A DNA stretch of 64,000 nucleotides from Polyangiaceae bacterium (GCA_020633235.1 JACKEA010000002.1:930001-994000); one strand, 5' to 3'. Shown: positions 1 to 8,854, counted from the first letter of the stretch. Notes: generated from the sequence alone by a model not told the origin. Numbers and translations: made by a program.

Positions 1-1470
1 ATTCACTTCGAGGCCGCCGGGGACTTCAAGTCCGCCCGCACGCTGTGGTCTCGCCTGGCGCAGATGATCGATGGACGTCGCGACCCGTACGCGTCGGGCC
101 TCGCACGCTTCAATCTCGCCCGCATGAACCAAAAAGCCAAGGACGCGCGCGGCACCCACGAGGCCACCGTTGGCGCCGTACATCGGCTTGAGGAAGCCGC
201 GGATCGTTTCGAATCCGTCGGCCAACGGGAGCGCGCCTTCGACTGCTACCACGTGCTGATCGCCGTGGGCGAGCTGAGCAGCGCCTTCGAGCACGTGCTC
301 GAGGGTGCCGTGAACGCGATCCGCATCTTGAGCGAGGACAACCTCCGCTACCATGCCCTCCGGCTGCAGGGGCACGCCATGCGCATGGCGGAGACCTCCG
401 GGGAGCTGTCCGCCGCGGCGACCATCGCGCGGGAGATGACGGACTACGCACGCAAGCAAGGGCTGGCGCGCATTGCTGCGGGCGGCATTCTCAAGCAAGC
501 CGCGTTGTGGCGGCAGGTAGCCGAAAGCACGCTCGAGCGCGGGGGCCCGCCGGAGCTGGCGGAGAACGCCCTGCTCGCGAGCTTGCTGGCCAACGCGGAG
601 GCCGGCCGCTACGCCGCCGTGGGCGCGCTGTACCGGCAGCTCGAGACGGTCGCCACGGAACCCGCGCGCCAGGCGCACTACGCACGCGCGGCGAAGCGCT
701 ACGAGGCGGCTCGAGACGAATCACGCAGCGACGGCAAGCTGGAGGAGCAACTGGGCGAGCACGTGGGGCCGCCGGACGTGTGGCACGTGGATCTCATCGA
801 GTGGGAGGAGCGGGGCAGCGCCGCGGAAGCCTGTGCGGACGTGCTGTTGGACCCGGAAGACGCGTCCGATCGCATCACGCGGCGTTCGGCTCTGGTCGGA
901 CGTCTCGCCGGCCTGGCCCAGCTCCAGGCGACCCCCGCCAAGGCTGACGCCGCTGCGGTGATGGTCGCCAATCACCTCACCTCCATCGGCCTCTACGGCC
1001 TGCTGGCCCCGCTGGAAGCCCTGTTCGAACGCCCCGAGGCCTCCGTGCGATTGGCCGCGGTCCGAGCGCTCTCTCGCTACTTCTACAAGCGCACCTTCGT
1101 GACCTTGGAGCGAGCGCTGCGCGACGCCGACGACGGCGTGGCGCAGGAAGCGACGAACGCCCTCGACCGGTTACGCTTCGATCACGCCTTCGAGCCCCTC
1201 GCGCGCATCTATCGTACTGCCACCCGACCCGAGGCGCGGCTCGCCGCACTGCGCGGTATTGCGCGTATCGACGTGCTCGACGCCGCGGAGCTGTTGCTGG
1301 GCGTGCTCGAGCACGGCGGGCCCGACGAACGCGACGCAGTGCTGAACGCCCTGAGGACCTCGCGCAGCAGCCGGTTCTTCGAGCTCGCCCGCGCCAGCTA
1401 CCCGCAGGCATCCGACCGCCTGAAGGCGTCACTCAAGGACATCTTGAGCAGCCGTGGGCTGTCGGTCTGA
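1..1470 (+). CDS. HEAT-repeat/TPR-like helical protein (5' truncated by window edge)
   Basis: The reading frame is already open at base 1, so the true start lies outside the window; the first internal ATG is at 64. The visible ~490 residues are almost entirely amphipathic helices. The first ~250 residues look like TPR-type helical hairpins (e.g. RFNLARM, AERFESVGQ-like turns). The last ~170 form HEAT/PBS-lyase-like repeats with the recurring pattern of a charged helix, 'R.AAL.AL' and a short turn (RLAAVRAL, ARLAALRGI). No catalytic motif, signal peptide or membrane segment is visible in this part. The likely role is a protein-interaction scaffold; function unknown. It converges on the K+ channel gene with only 3 nt between the two stops. 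Confidence 0.75.
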   Translation: MHFEAAGDFKSARTLWSRLAQMIDGRRDPYASGLARFNLARMNQKAKDARGTHEATVGAVHRLEEAADRFESVGQRERAFDCYHVLIAVGELSSAFEHVLEGAVNAIRILSEDNLRYHALRLQGHAMRMAETSGELSAAATIAREMTDYARKQGLARIAAGGILKQAALWRQVAESTLERGGPPELAENALLASLLANAEAGRYAAVGALYRQLETVATEPARQAHYARAAKRYEAARDESRSDGKLEEQLGEHVGPPDVWHVDLIEWEERGSAAEACADVLLDPEDASDRITRRSALVGRLAGLAQLQATPAKADAAAVMVANHLTSIGLYGLLAPLEALFERPEASVRLAAVRALSRYFYKRTFVTLERALRDADDGVAQEATNALDRLRFDHAFEPLARIYRTATRPEARLAALRGIARIDVLDAAELLLGVLEHGGPDERDAVLNALRTSRSSRFFELARASYPQASDRLKASLKDILSSRGLSV

Positions 1471-1473
1471 GCC

Positions 1474-2502
1474 TCACCCCCGCGGGGCGTCGACCATGGC
1501 CCGGAGCTTCTGCACGCTGTCGAGCTCTCCCATCACGATCAGCTGAGTGCCGGCGGCAAGGGGTCGGTCCGGAGAGGGATTGTATACGTAGCTGCCGTCC
1601 GGCTCGTGCAAGGCCACTACCAACAGGTTCGTGCGGTCGCGAATGGGAACGCTGCGCAACGATCGCCCTACCCAGGGTGACCCCTCCGGCACCGTCACCT
1701 CCTCGAAGCGAAGATTCTCCGTGACGCGCAGCATTTGATCGAGAAACGCCGTCACTCGCGGGCGCACCAGCTCGCTCACCAGGCGGTGGCCACCGATGCG
1801 ATTGGGACTGACCGTGGTGTCCGCTCCGGCCCTCAGCAGCTTGCCTTCGTTCTCGATCTCCACCGCCTTGGACACGATCCGAAGGTCGGGGTTGAGCGTG
1901 CGAGCCGTCAGCGTCACGAACAGATTGTCTCGATCGTCCGACAGCGCTGCGATGACGCCGCTCGCGCGGGAGATGCCCGCTTCCTGCAGGGTGTGGTCTT
2001 CGGTCGCGTCGCCCACTATGAAGAGCAGCTTGCCCCCGAGCTCAGCGCTCATCCGCTCGAGCAGCGCCTCGTCCTTGTCCACGACCACGAAGCCACGCCC
2101 CACGGCGGTGAGCTCTTCCACGACGTACTTGCCGGTGCGGCCACACCCGGCGACCACGTAGTGCTCTCTAAGGCCTTCGATCTTGTTCTTCATGCGACCT
2201 CTACGCCAGACGCGGCCGATCACCCCTTCCACGAGCATGGCGGTCAAGGTGGACTGGAAGTAAGCGATGGCCCCGATCCCCGCGATGATCAGCGCACCGT
2301 TGAACATGCGGGCGAAGCCGTGTTGATCCAAATGCGGCAGCTCCGCGTAGCCGACCGTCGCCACCGTGTAGATGGCGAAGTAGATCGACTCCAGGAGCCC
2401 GTACTCGCCGCCGCCGAAGAGCCAAATGCCGAACGCGCCCAGGTGAATCACCAGAAAGAGCACCAGAAGTGCCCGGAGCACGCGGCGGAATGACAGGTTC
2501 AT
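1474..2502 (-). CDS. Two-TM potassium channel with RCK (TrkA-N/TrkA-C) domain
   Basis: Inner-membrane K+ channel of the MthK/Kch type, 342 aa. TM1 spans about residues 7-28, a pore helix with filter TVGYA lies at 49-53, and TM2 at 66-91. A Rossmann RCK domain starts at about 114 (GCGRTG at 119-124), with an acidic nucleotide-site region (VVVDKDE). A TrkA-C domain fills about 260-342. The start ATG was chosen because it begins directly before TM1; an upstream in-frame extension is basic, low-complexity and antisense to the next gene. It overlaps the stop of the upstream SDR gene by 4 nt (ATGA), so the two are probably translationally coupled. The filter is unusual: the canonical second glycine (TVGYG) is alanine here, which may alter selectivity or conductance. 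Family assignment is firm; ion specificity is inferred. Confidence 0.9.
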   Translation of the reverse strand: MNLSFRRVLRALLVLFLVIHLGAFGIWLFGGGEYGLLESIYFAIYTVATVGYAELPHLDQHGFARMFNGALIIAGIGAIAYFQSTLTAMLVEGVIGRVWRRGRMKNKIEGLREHYVVAGCGRTGKYVVEELTAVGRGFVVVDKDEALLERMSAELGGKLLFIVGDATEDHTLQEAGISRASGVIAALSDDRDNLFVTLTARTLNPDLRIVSKAVEIENEGKLLRAGADTTVSPNRIGGHRLVSELVRPRVTAFLDQMLRVTENLRFEEVTVPEGSPWVGRSLRSVPIRDRTNLLVVALHEPDGSYVYNPSPDRPLAAGTQLIVMGELDSVQKLRAMVDAPRG

Positions 2503-3416
2503 GGCCCGGCGAAGGCCGCGCTGAGCGCAGCCGACAGCTCCGGATGATGCCAGGAGAAGCCCGCTCGTTCGAGCACGGCGGGGCGCACCCGCTGTCCGGT
2601 GAGCAAGGGGTCGGCTCCCTCGCCGAACCTCAGTCGGAGCGCCGCCTCCGGCACTCGCAGCCACGATGGCCGAGACAGCGCCTTGCCGATCTCCTTGGAA
2701 AGGCGCTCGTTGTCCACGGGGTTGGGCGCGACGACGTTCACGGGACCGGAAATGGAGTCGTGGTCCAGCACGAAGCACACGGCTCGGACGGTGTCCTCGA
2801 CGCTGATCCAGGAGATCATCTGCTTGCCGCTGCCAATCGGTCCACCAGCGAAGAGGCGAAACGGCTTGGCCATCTCCTCCAAGGCGCCGCCCCCCGCCCC
2901 GAGCACGATGCCGAATCGGACGCGAACCACGCGGACCCCCAGGTCTTCGGCCGCCGTGGCCGCCTCTTCCCACTGCTGGGTGAGGGTCGCCAAGAAGTCG
3001 CTTCCGGGCTGCGCGTCCTCCGTGAGCGCTTCGTTCTTGCCGCGGTCACCGTAGTAGCCAACCGCCGACGCACACACGAAGACCTTGGGGCGCGCCTGAG
3101 CCTGCTTCATCGCCGCCACCAGCTGCCGTGTGCTGGTGACTCGGCTCTCGGTCATGCGGCGCTTGGTTTCCTCCGTCCAGCGCACCCCGACGGCCTGCTC
3201 CCCGGCGAGATGGATGACGGCATCCGTTCCGCTGACCTCGGCAAACCAGTCGCCGGCTTCGGTCGCGGTCCAGCCCACCGGCCGGACACCTTTGGGAAGC
3301 CTTGCCACCGACGGCCGCCGCGTGAGGGCCACCACCTCGTCTCCCCGCCGAGCCAGCTCCGCCGCCAGCTGGCCACCAATGAAACCCGTCGCGCCGGTGA
3401 TGAGGATGCGTTGCAT
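2499..3416 (-). CDS. SDR-family NAD(P)-binding epimerase (TIGR01777/YfcH type)
   Basis: A 305-aa protein starting MQRILITGATGFIGG, the Gly-rich Rossmann fingerprint of extended/atypical short-chain dehydrogenases. The SAVGYYGDRG segment (about residues 125-134) carries the active-site-region Tyr typical of the YfcH/TIGR01777 epimerase group. The C-terminus ('RLRFGEGADPLLTGQRV...LERAGF.W..P.L..AL') matches the DUF1731 tail of the same group. The ATG at 3416 is preferred over one 11 codons upstream because it starts at the first beta-strand. Its substrate is not known for this family. It is the first gene of a two-gene unit with the K+ channel. Confidence 0.88.
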   Translation of the reverse strand: MQRILITGATGFIGGQLAAELARRGDEVVALTRRPSVARLPKGVRPVGWTATEAGDWFAEVSGTDAVIHLAGEQAVGVRWTEETKRRMTESRVTSTRQLVAAMKQAQARPKVFVCASAVGYYGDRGKNEALTEDAQPGSDFLATLTQQWEEAATAAEDLGVRVVRVRFGIVLGAGGGALEEMAKPFRLFAGGPIGSGKQMISWISVEDTVRAVCFVLDHDSISGPVNVVAPNPVDNERLSKEIGKALSRPSWLRVPEAALRLRFGEGADPLLTGQRVRPAVLERAGFSWHHPELSAALSAAFAGP

Positions 3417-3573
3417 GACGGATCGCATGGGGCACTCCACCCCCTTCATCCAGGGGGAGCGGATCTGGGTTTTCCGTCCTTACTTGGTTTTGCCCGCCCC
3501 GAAAATGCCGACGGGGCCTTCTGTCTCACCGCCGCCGCTGGACGACGCGGCGAAAACTGTCTACGAAACTCGG

Positions 3574-4206
3574 ATGGAAAAGCCCCTCCTCCTTGGCACC
3601 CTCGCCATTTCGCTGTTCGTCAGCACCGGCTGCGCGAGCTCGCCGGCGGCTCCCTTCGACACGCTCAAGACTGCGAACCTCACGGCCTTCCGTCTTCAGA
3701 ACTACGAGCCGCCGCCCAGCGCGACACCCACGGCGGCGGGCGCCATTCCCGGCATGCCCAACGAGATCCAAGCGTGGATTCAACAGGGCGCCGCCGGGCT
3801 GCAACAGCTCATTCCGCCGGGGCTTCTGCCGCCGGGGCTGATCCCGCAGCAAGGTCAGGCGACGCCGGGCGCCACGCCGACGACGCCTACGGACCAGGTG
3901 CCGCGGTTCCACAACTTCCGCATCCTGAGCCAGACGCAGGTCATCGACGAGGACCTGAAGGACGAGCTGGCGAAGATCTTGGGCGACGACGGCAACTTCG
4001 ACAACAACCACGCGAACTGCATGTACGCCGAGATGGGTTTGTCCTTCAGCTCGGGTGGCCCCGCGAACGACGTGTTGATCTCGTTCTCCTGCAACCAGGT
4101 GAACGCGGCGACCTTCGCCTGGCCGCATCCCGCCACCGGAATGAAGCCGAAGACGGTGCAGAAGCTTTCCGAGGTCGTCCAGAAGCTCTGGCCTCCGGGC
4201 ACCTGA
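3574..4206 (+). CDS. Putative lipoprotein, Pro-rich linker, unknown function
   Basis: A 210-aa secreted protein with a signal peptide ending in VSTGC (Cys at about residue 17), i.e. a lipobox-type site. A Pro/Gly/Ala-rich low-complexity stretch (about residues 45-105) is followed by a compact ~100-aa C-terminal domain with Cys in NHANCMYAEMG and SFSCNQVN, perhaps a disulfide. The domain is not recognised. The start ATG was chosen because it immediately precedes the signal peptide; the frame is open further upstream but runs antisense to the SDR gene. Only 22 nt separate it from the TerB-like gene and another 6 nt from the FHA gene, so the three may form an operon. Confidence 0.75.
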   Translation: MEKPLLLGTLAISLFVSTGCASSPAAPFDTLKTANLTAFRLQNYEPPPSATPTAAGAIPGMPNEIQAWIQQGAAGLQQLIPPGLLPPGLIPQQGQATPGATPTTPTDQVPRFHNFRILSQTQVIDEDLKDELAKILGDDGNFDNNHANCMYAEMGLSFSSGGPANDVLISFSCNQVNAATFAWPHPATGMKPKTVQKLSEVVQKLWPPGT

Positions 4207-4228
4207 CAAACCCTGCTATGCTCCGGCC

Positions 4229-4609
4229 GTGACCGAAACGGATCCGCTCCCGCTCAAGGAGCTCGCCCCGGAAGACCAACTCGCGCTGGCGGCGCTCTTG
4301 CGAATGCTGGTGCGTCTCGATGGCCGCTTCACGGATGCGGAGCAGGAAGCACTGCAAGACCTGGCGCTCTCCATGGGAGAGCGCCGGTTCTGGGGCGTGA
4401 TGGACGACGCGGCGCAACGTCTGCCCGACGACGAATCCATTCGCCAGTGCGCGCTGCGCGTCACCGACGCAGACGCGAGAGAGATGATCTACGTGGCCCT
4501 GCTGCGGGTCGCCGAGAGCGACGTGATCCAGCCTCGCGAGGCGGGGTTACTCGACTGGCTGCGACAAAAATGGAACATTCGCGACGCCCCGACCGCGTAT
4601 CGCGACTGA
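4229..4609 (+). CDS. TerB-like helical protein
   Basis: A small all-helical protein (126 aa) with a GTG start. The pattern 'LAALLRMLVRLDGRFTDAE...' near the N-terminus, followed by helices with acidic residues (DADAREMIYVALLRVAESDVI) and 'E.GLLDWLRQKW', resembles the TerB-like fold. In TerB these acidic positions bind metal. Fold assignment is inference from pattern. It lies 6 nt upstream of an FHA-domain gene, suggesting a shared signalling or stress role. Confidence 0.65.
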   Translation: MTETDPLPLKELAPEDQLALAALLRMLVRLDGRFTDAEQEALQDLALSMGERRFWGVMDDAAQRLPDDESIRQCALRVTDADAREMIYVALLRVAESDVIQPREAGLLDWLRQKWNIRDAPTAYRD

Positions 4610-4615
4610 CGCCGC

Positions 4616-5446
4616 ATGAGCACGGGTGATCCCACCTCCGTTCGGTTGAAGTACCGACAGGTGGACGTCTACCTGTCGGAGGGCGACTACCTCGTGGGGC
4701 GCAGCGCTTCGTGTCAGATCGTCCTGGACCGCCCGCGGGTTTCCCGTCGCCACGCGCGCCTCAGCATCCGCCAAGAGCGAATGTCGATTGAGGATCTCAA
4801 GAGCGCAAACGGCGTCTACGTCAATGGCGAGCGCATCACGGCTCCGCGGGAGCTCGCCAGTGGGGATCGTCTGCTGGTGGGCGACGAGCCTCTGGAGATC
4901 TACAAGGATCCTGCTCTCGCCGGACCGGAGCTCGCCACGTCCACACAACGCGAGGGCAGCACCAGCATTCCGCCGGCGCCCGCGGCGATGGATTGGGACG
5001 GGGTGACGGGCGGCGTTGGAACCCAGAAGGCCGACGCCTTCGAGCTGGTCGGGCGCCTCGCGGATCGCTGCTTCGCCGATGGCAAGCCAGAAGAGGCGGA
5101 GAACGTCCTCCGCGCCCACCTGAGCAAGGTGCTCGAGCAGTCGCGGCGTCACGCCGCGGTGTCCGAGCGCGCTCGACAGGCAGCGCTGTCTTACGCGTTG
5201 GAGCTGGCCCTGAACCTCGAGAGCCCGCGCTGGATCGACTACGCCCTCGACCTGCTCTCGGCGCAGCAAATGCTCCTTTCGGAGGCCCTGGGTCGCGAGC
5301 TCTCGGGGGCAGTGTCGCGAATCCACGGAGTGGATCAGCGGCGGGTCAGCTCCTACCTCGAGCTGCTCCGCACGCTGCCCAACAGCGTGGAGCGCTCCCG
5401 CGCCATCGAGCGGGCGGAAGCGCTGCTCCGCGTCCTACGTCGCTGA
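4616..5446 (+). CDS. FHA-domain protein
   Basis: A 276-aa cytoplasmic protein. The N-terminal ~90 residues are a forkhead-associated domain: 'YLVGRSASCQIVLDRPRVSRRHARL' contains the GR, SxxH and RxH core, followed by 'DLKSANGVYVNGERI', the N/G loop that recognises phosphothreonine. A ~35-residue linker leads into a C-terminal helical domain (about 140-276) rich in Ala/Leu/Arg. It is a likely reader of Ser/Thr-kinase phosphorylation; the partner kinase is not adjacent. Its 3' end overlaps the convergent gene on the minus strand by 12 nt. Confidence 0.88.
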   Translation: MSTGDPTSVRLKYRQVDVYLSEGDYLVGRSASCQIVLDRPRVSRRHARLSIRQERMSIEDLKSANGVYVNGERITAPRELASGDRLLVGDEPLEIYKDPALAGPELATSTQREGSTSIPPAPAAMDWDGVTGGVGTQKADAFELVGRLADRCFADGKPEEAENVLRAHLSKVLEQSRRHAAVSERARQAALSYALELALNLESPRWIDYALDLLSAQQMLLSEALGRELSGAVSRIHGVDQRRVSSYLELLRTLPNSVERSRAIERAEALLRVLRR

Positions 5447-6223
5447 TCCAAAACGCACCAGCACGTTGCCCCCAGCGTCGAGGCCGGGAGGAACGACATA
5501 GATGCGCTCGCCGTGCTCGGCACGCTCGCACAAGGCCTGAAGGGCGTCGCTGTCCGTCGCGGGGATCTTCTCCGAAGGCGCCGTGGCCGCCTTGCGCGCC
5601 ATCGCGCGGGTCCAGGTCTCGGGATCCGACAGGTCGCTCTCGTATACGAAGCTCCGAGCCCGAAACTCGTGAGTTCCCGGTACTCCGGACACCACCCGGA
5701 GCGGCCCCATGCGCGTGTGAACGCGGACGGCGGGGCTCCTCCATTGCGCCACGCCCCTGAGCTCCGTCGCCCGCACCATGCGCAGCGTGAGCGCCTTCAC
5801 CCAGGCGCCGGCCACGATGCGCGGAACCAAGGATAGCAGGGAAACACCGATGAACGCGCCGGGACGAATGGACGGCGAGCAGAAGTACGCGGCGGCGATG
5901 CCGAGGTCGTCCGGATGCAGGTTCAGGCGCTTGCGGGTGGGGACGTCGATGAAGTGCCCAGGACAGGTGAGCAGGCCGATCGCGTTCGGCAACAGATACA
6001 GATCCGACAGCACCCAGCCGGGCAGCGCGAGGTCCCCGGGAAACGCCAGCGCATTGGCATCCCGATAGCGCTCCACCAGGTTCGGGAACTCCTCCGCCGG
6101 GTAGTAGTGGAGCGGAACGCCAAACGGCTCCAGATCCATCGACGCCGCATTCTCCCGCGCCCCCAGCGCCGCCAAGCGAACGTCGGGATGGCGGGCGAAG
6201 AAGTCGCCCGCCATTTGCTGCAT
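5435..6223 (-). CDS. Unknown protein coupled to amidinotransferase-like gene
   Basis: A 262-aa protein I do not recognise. It has no signal peptide; a mildly hydrophobic stretch (ALPGWVLSDLYLLPNAIGLL) lies in the first third, and several aromatic/acidic conserved-looking blocks follow. The ATG at 6223 was chosen because it lies 1 nt past the stop of the upstream amidinotransferase-like gene; the longer frame would overlap that gene heavily. The near-zero spacing argues for translational coupling and a joint role. Function unknown. Confidence 0.7.
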   Translation of the reverse strand: MQQMAGDFFARHPDVRLAALGARENAASMDLEPFGVPLHYYPAEEFPNLVERYRDANALAFPGDLALPGWVLSDLYLLPNAIGLLTCPGHFIDVPTRKRLNLHPDDLGIAAAYFCSPSIRPGAFIGVSLLSLVPRIVAGAWVKALTLRMVRATELRGVAQWRSPAVRVHTRMGPLRVVSGVPGTHEFRARSFVYESDLSDPETWTRAMARKAATAPSEKIPATDSDALQALCERAEHGERIYVVPPGLDAGGNVLVRFGSAT

Positions 6224-6224
6224 C

Positions 6225-7118
6225 TCAGGCAGAGTCGCCAAGGATCGCCTCCCGGGTGGCGGGCAGGCGCACCGCAGCGTCCAAGCGAACCAGGTCGGCA
6301 ACGCCCGGCGCCACGCACACGAGACAGCGCGAGGCACCGCCGGCCTTCTCGCACAGCTCGCGCATGTCCAAGAGCTCCACCTCCATGCCGAAGCCCCGCA
6401 CCAAATCCACGACGCGCGGGGGTACCACCGAGGGGGAAAGCCACGCCTTGCCCACCGGCAGGCCGTTCGTGGCGTAGCTCCGGATTTCGTCTTCCGCGAC
6501 CGGCACTACGCGATCTCTCCCGAAGCGATCGAGCAACCGATCCACGCCATCACCCAGAATCACGTCGGGACAAACCAGGAGCTTGTCGACCGCAGGCAGC
6601 GGAAGCACGGCCATGTTGCCGTGGAACGCCGGCTGCCGGAGCTCCAGTACGATCACCTCACCGTCGAAGTGACTCATGGCCGCGGCAAGCCCCGCGCGAT
6701 CGGTTCGCCCGCCGAAGAACAGCAACGTGGCGGAGTCGAACAGCGCCACGTCCCCTTGGGCTTCCCAGATCCCGCCGTCGAGCTCGACCACCTCGAAGCC
6801 CAGAGCTCGGACGAACGGCGCCCAACGGTCGCGTTCACCCCGCCGATGCTCGGCCCACATGCGCGGCAAGACGAAGCGCGGAGGAGCGCCGGGCAGCACG
6901 TGTCCGGCTTCGGCGGCGTACGGCAGTCCGGTCAGCGCGTCGTCGGGAGGCAACACCGCAACGACGCCACCGTGGCGCTCGATGGCTTCCGCCAACTGGA
7001 GCCATTCCCGTCGCGCCGACAGCGCGTCCACCGCACCCGCCTCGGCGCTTCGAAAGTTCGCGCGCCCCCGAAGACTCCAGCTCTTCGCCGGCGGGGACAT
7101 CAAGTACAGGTCTTTCAC
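6225..7118 (-). CDS. Amidinotransferase/dimethylargininase-fold hydrolase
   Basis: Member of the guanidino-group-modifying (GME) superfamily, like DDAH and arginine deiminase, 297 aa. A catalytic triad can be placed: Glu119/Asp123 in WEAQGDVALF, His166 in FHGNM, and a nucleophilic Cys265 in GGASRCLVC near the C-terminus. Length fits DDAH-type single-domain enzymes. The start is GTG. The reaction is probably hydrolysis of a guanidino substrate (arginine, methylarginine or a peptide-derived group); substrate unknown. It is followed after 1 nt by an unrecognised gene that is probably co-translated. Confidence 0.8.
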   Translation of the reverse strand: MKDLYLMSPPAKSWSLRGRANFRSAEAGAVDALSARREWLQLAEAIERHGGVVAVLPPDDALTGLPYAAEAGHVLPGAPPRFVLPRMWAEHRRGERDRWAPFVRALGFEVVELDGGIWEAQGDVALFDSATLLFFGGRTDRAGLAAAMSHFDGEVIVLELRQPAFHGNMAVLPLPAVDKLLVCPDVILGDGVDRLLDRFGRDRVVPVAEDEIRSYATNGLPVGKAWLSPSVVPPRVVDLVRGFGMEVELLDMRELCEKAGGASRCLVCVAPGVADLVRLDAAVRLPATREAILGDSA

Positions 7119-7228
7119 CGGGGCGAGTCTGGGCTGGGATCTCGCCCTTCACAAGCCCTGAATAGGGCTCTTCTTCCTGCCGTCAGACCTAGGAGACCGC
7201 CCTTTTGGGGCGGGATTGCGAGGTCAGC

Positions 7229-7438
7229 GTGAAACGTCCCAAGTTGCTCGTGGGTGTGTGGGACGACGACAACGCGTACTTCCCGCATCTCGACGGCGCG
7301 AGCGTGATGGTGTTCGAACGACGCGACCTGCCGAGCCACCGACGATTCATCCGATCCCAGGCCGACGTGTTCGCCTGGATGACGTTCGTCTGGCGCCACA
7401 CCGATTCCCAGGTCGTGCTGCAGCCCGTCGGCAATTGA
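7229..7438 (+). CDS. Small conserved-looking protein, unknown
   Basis: A short frame of 69 codons from a GTG at 7229 (an ATG-like extension to 7205 is possible). An AG-rich stretch (GCGAGG) lies just upstream. The protein has no Gly/Ala/Arg low complexity, unlike the shadow frames around it, and carries WDDDNAYFPH and WRHTDSQVVLQP. No domain recognised. It reads toward the phosphodiester-glycosidase lipoprotein gene 43 nt downstream. Confidence 0.5.
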   Translation: MKRPKLLVGVWDDDNAYFPHLDGASVMVFERRDLPSHRRFIRSQADVFAWMTFVWRHTDSQVVLQPVGN

Positions 7439-7481
7439 GACGTACTTGCCCATGCTCCGGGGGCCTGGGTAGATCGTCCGC

Positions 7482-8537
7482 ATGCGTCTGCTACCGCTCC
7501 TCGCTCTGGTCGCTGGCGGCTGCGCTGCGTCGCCTCCGCCCCAGCGCGAGGCGCTCCCGCCGCCGGCGCCGAAGCCCCCGGTCGCGTCCGAAAAGGTGGA
7601 CGCCGCACCGACCGCCGCGGCTCCCGAGCCTCCGCCACCCGCTCCGCCGGCGTTGACCATGAAGGCGTTCGCGCCACCCTTCGAGCGGAGCGCCAAAGCG
7701 GGCGATGGCCAATGGCAACCCGTGAGCGAGGTCCCGACGGATCCGCCGCTGATGCTCGAGACGACGGTACACCCCCACCCTTTCAAGAAGGACGTGTATG
7801 CCGTCGTGGTCGCGGTCGATCTGCGCCGCGTCGAGCTGGCGCTGGTCGCTGGAACGCACGAGCCCGAAAGCAAGGCCGTGCCCAGGGAAGAGCGTGCCGG
7901 CTTGGTTCCCGAAGACCGCCAAGCCGACCTCTTGGCGGTCTTCAACGGAGGCTTCAAGGCCCGTCACGGTGGCTACGGCATGATGGTCGACCAGCAAGTC
8001 TACGTGCCGGCCAAGGACGACGCCTGCACGATTGCGCTCTACCAAGACGGTAGCGTGCGCATCCGGACCTTCGATCAGCTCGCTCAGGCCGACATTCGCG
8101 CGTACCGCCAAACGCCACCCTGCATGGTGGTCGATGGCGAGCTCAACGAGATGCTCTCGGGATGGTCCGCCCGGAAGTGGGGCATGAGCATCGAAGGCAA
8201 GGACGACATCCGCAGGACCGCGCTCGGCGTGGACGAGAGCGGCCAGGTACTGCTGTTCGGCATCGGCGAGTGGATTCGTCCGAAGGAGCTCGCCTTGGCG
8301 ATGCAGCTCGCGGGCGCCAAGAACGTGGCGGAGCTCGACATCAACTGGTCGTACACGCGCTTCCTGTTCTTCGGCCATCCGGAACCGAACGCCCCGTTAC
8401 AAGTCACGGCAACGCTGATCCCCAAGCTCGAGCACTCGAAGCGCGGCTACGTGCACAAGGCGTCGTACCGAGACTTCTTCTATCTGGCGAAGAAACCGTC
8501 TCAGGCGAAGGTATCGCCGTCGAAACCCCACAAGTGA
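7482..8537 (+). CDS. Lipoprotein with phosphodiester glycosidase-like (DUF2233/NAGPA) domain
   Basis: A 351-aa lipoprotein: signal peptide MRLLPLLALVAGGC with lipobox Cys14, then a Pro/Ala-rich linker (about 15-60). The domain from about 95 to 340 has the NAGPA/DUF2233 hallmarks: 'LAVFNGGFKARHGGYGMMV', 'TPPCMVVDGELNEM', and a C-terminal 'NVAELDINWSYTRFLF'. Characterised relatives remove N-acetylglucosamine from phosphodiester-linked glycans. Substrate here unknown; likely periplasmic or outer-membrane. Its last 37 nt overlap the convergent MIF-like gene. Confidence 0.82.
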   Translation: MRLLPLLALVAGGCAASPPPQREALPPPAPKPPVASEKVDAAPTAAAPEPPPPAPPALTMKAFAPPFERSAKAGDGQWQPVSEVPTDPPLMLETTVHPHPFKKDVYAVVVAVDLRRVELALVAGTHEPESKAVPREERAGLVPEDRQADLLAVFNGGFKARHGGYGMMVDQQVYVPAKDDACTIALYQDGSVRIRTFDQLAQADIRAYRQTPPCMVVDGELNEMLSGWSARKWGMSIEGKDDIRRTALGVDESGQVLLFGIGEWIRPKELALAMQLAGAKNVAELDINWSYTRFLFFGHPEPNAPLQVTATLIPKLEHSKRGYVHKASYRDFFYLAKKPSQAKVSPSKPHK

Positions 8538-8854
8538 GGCTTGGCGTCGGCGAACTCGATGTACGTTCGGCTCGACGGAACACCCGTGGCTTCGGTGAGA
8601 AGGGCACAAAAGTCCGCGCTCATGGCGCGCGTCTGCTCCGACGTCATGCTGCCGATGCTCTTCACCTCCACGTAGAGCGCCGGGTCGTGGCTGCCGCCGA
8701 AGGTCATCTCCGCGCGCGGCATCCAGCACGTCATCACGTAGCGCTCGGGCTTGGAGAGGTGGCCTGCCAGGCGCGCGGACAACGCTTCGAGCACCTGGGC
8801 GACGCGTTCCTTCGGGGGTGGCTCGGCGGAGGAATGGACCTTGATGAGGGGCAT
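8501..8854 (-). CDS. MIF/tautomerase-superfamily protein
   Basis: A 117-aa protein of macrophage migration inhibitory factor size. The ATG at 8854 gives MPLIKVHSS, so the mature protein exposes Pro2, the catalytic base of MIF tautomerases; a longer frame would bury it. 'YVMTCWMPRAEMTFGGS' and 'KSIGS' match the family pattern at the Lys/Ile strand of the active site. 'GVPSSRTYIEFADAKPHLWGFDG' is the usual C-terminal block (NRIYIEFxD...WGWNG). Bacterial MIFs are keto-enol tautomerases of unknown physiological substrate. Convergent overlap with the upstream lipoprotein gene. Confidence 0.85.
   Translation of the reverse strand: MPLIKVHSSAEPPPKERVAQVLEALSARLAGHLSKPERYVMTCWMPRAEMTFGGSHDPALYVEVKSIGSMTSEQTRAMSADFCALLTEATGVPSSRTYIEFADAKPHLWGFDGDTFA

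Noticed and set aside
1563..1580. Dispersed-element arm (GGTCGGTCCGGAGAGG)
   Set aside because: Mismatches hit the conserved CGCGGAA end; within channel coding sequence; a chance match is plausible.
1735..2493. Plus-strand frame opposite the K+ channel
   Set aside because: His/Glu-rich shadow; the channel's TM helices, filter and RCK motifs are on the minus strand.
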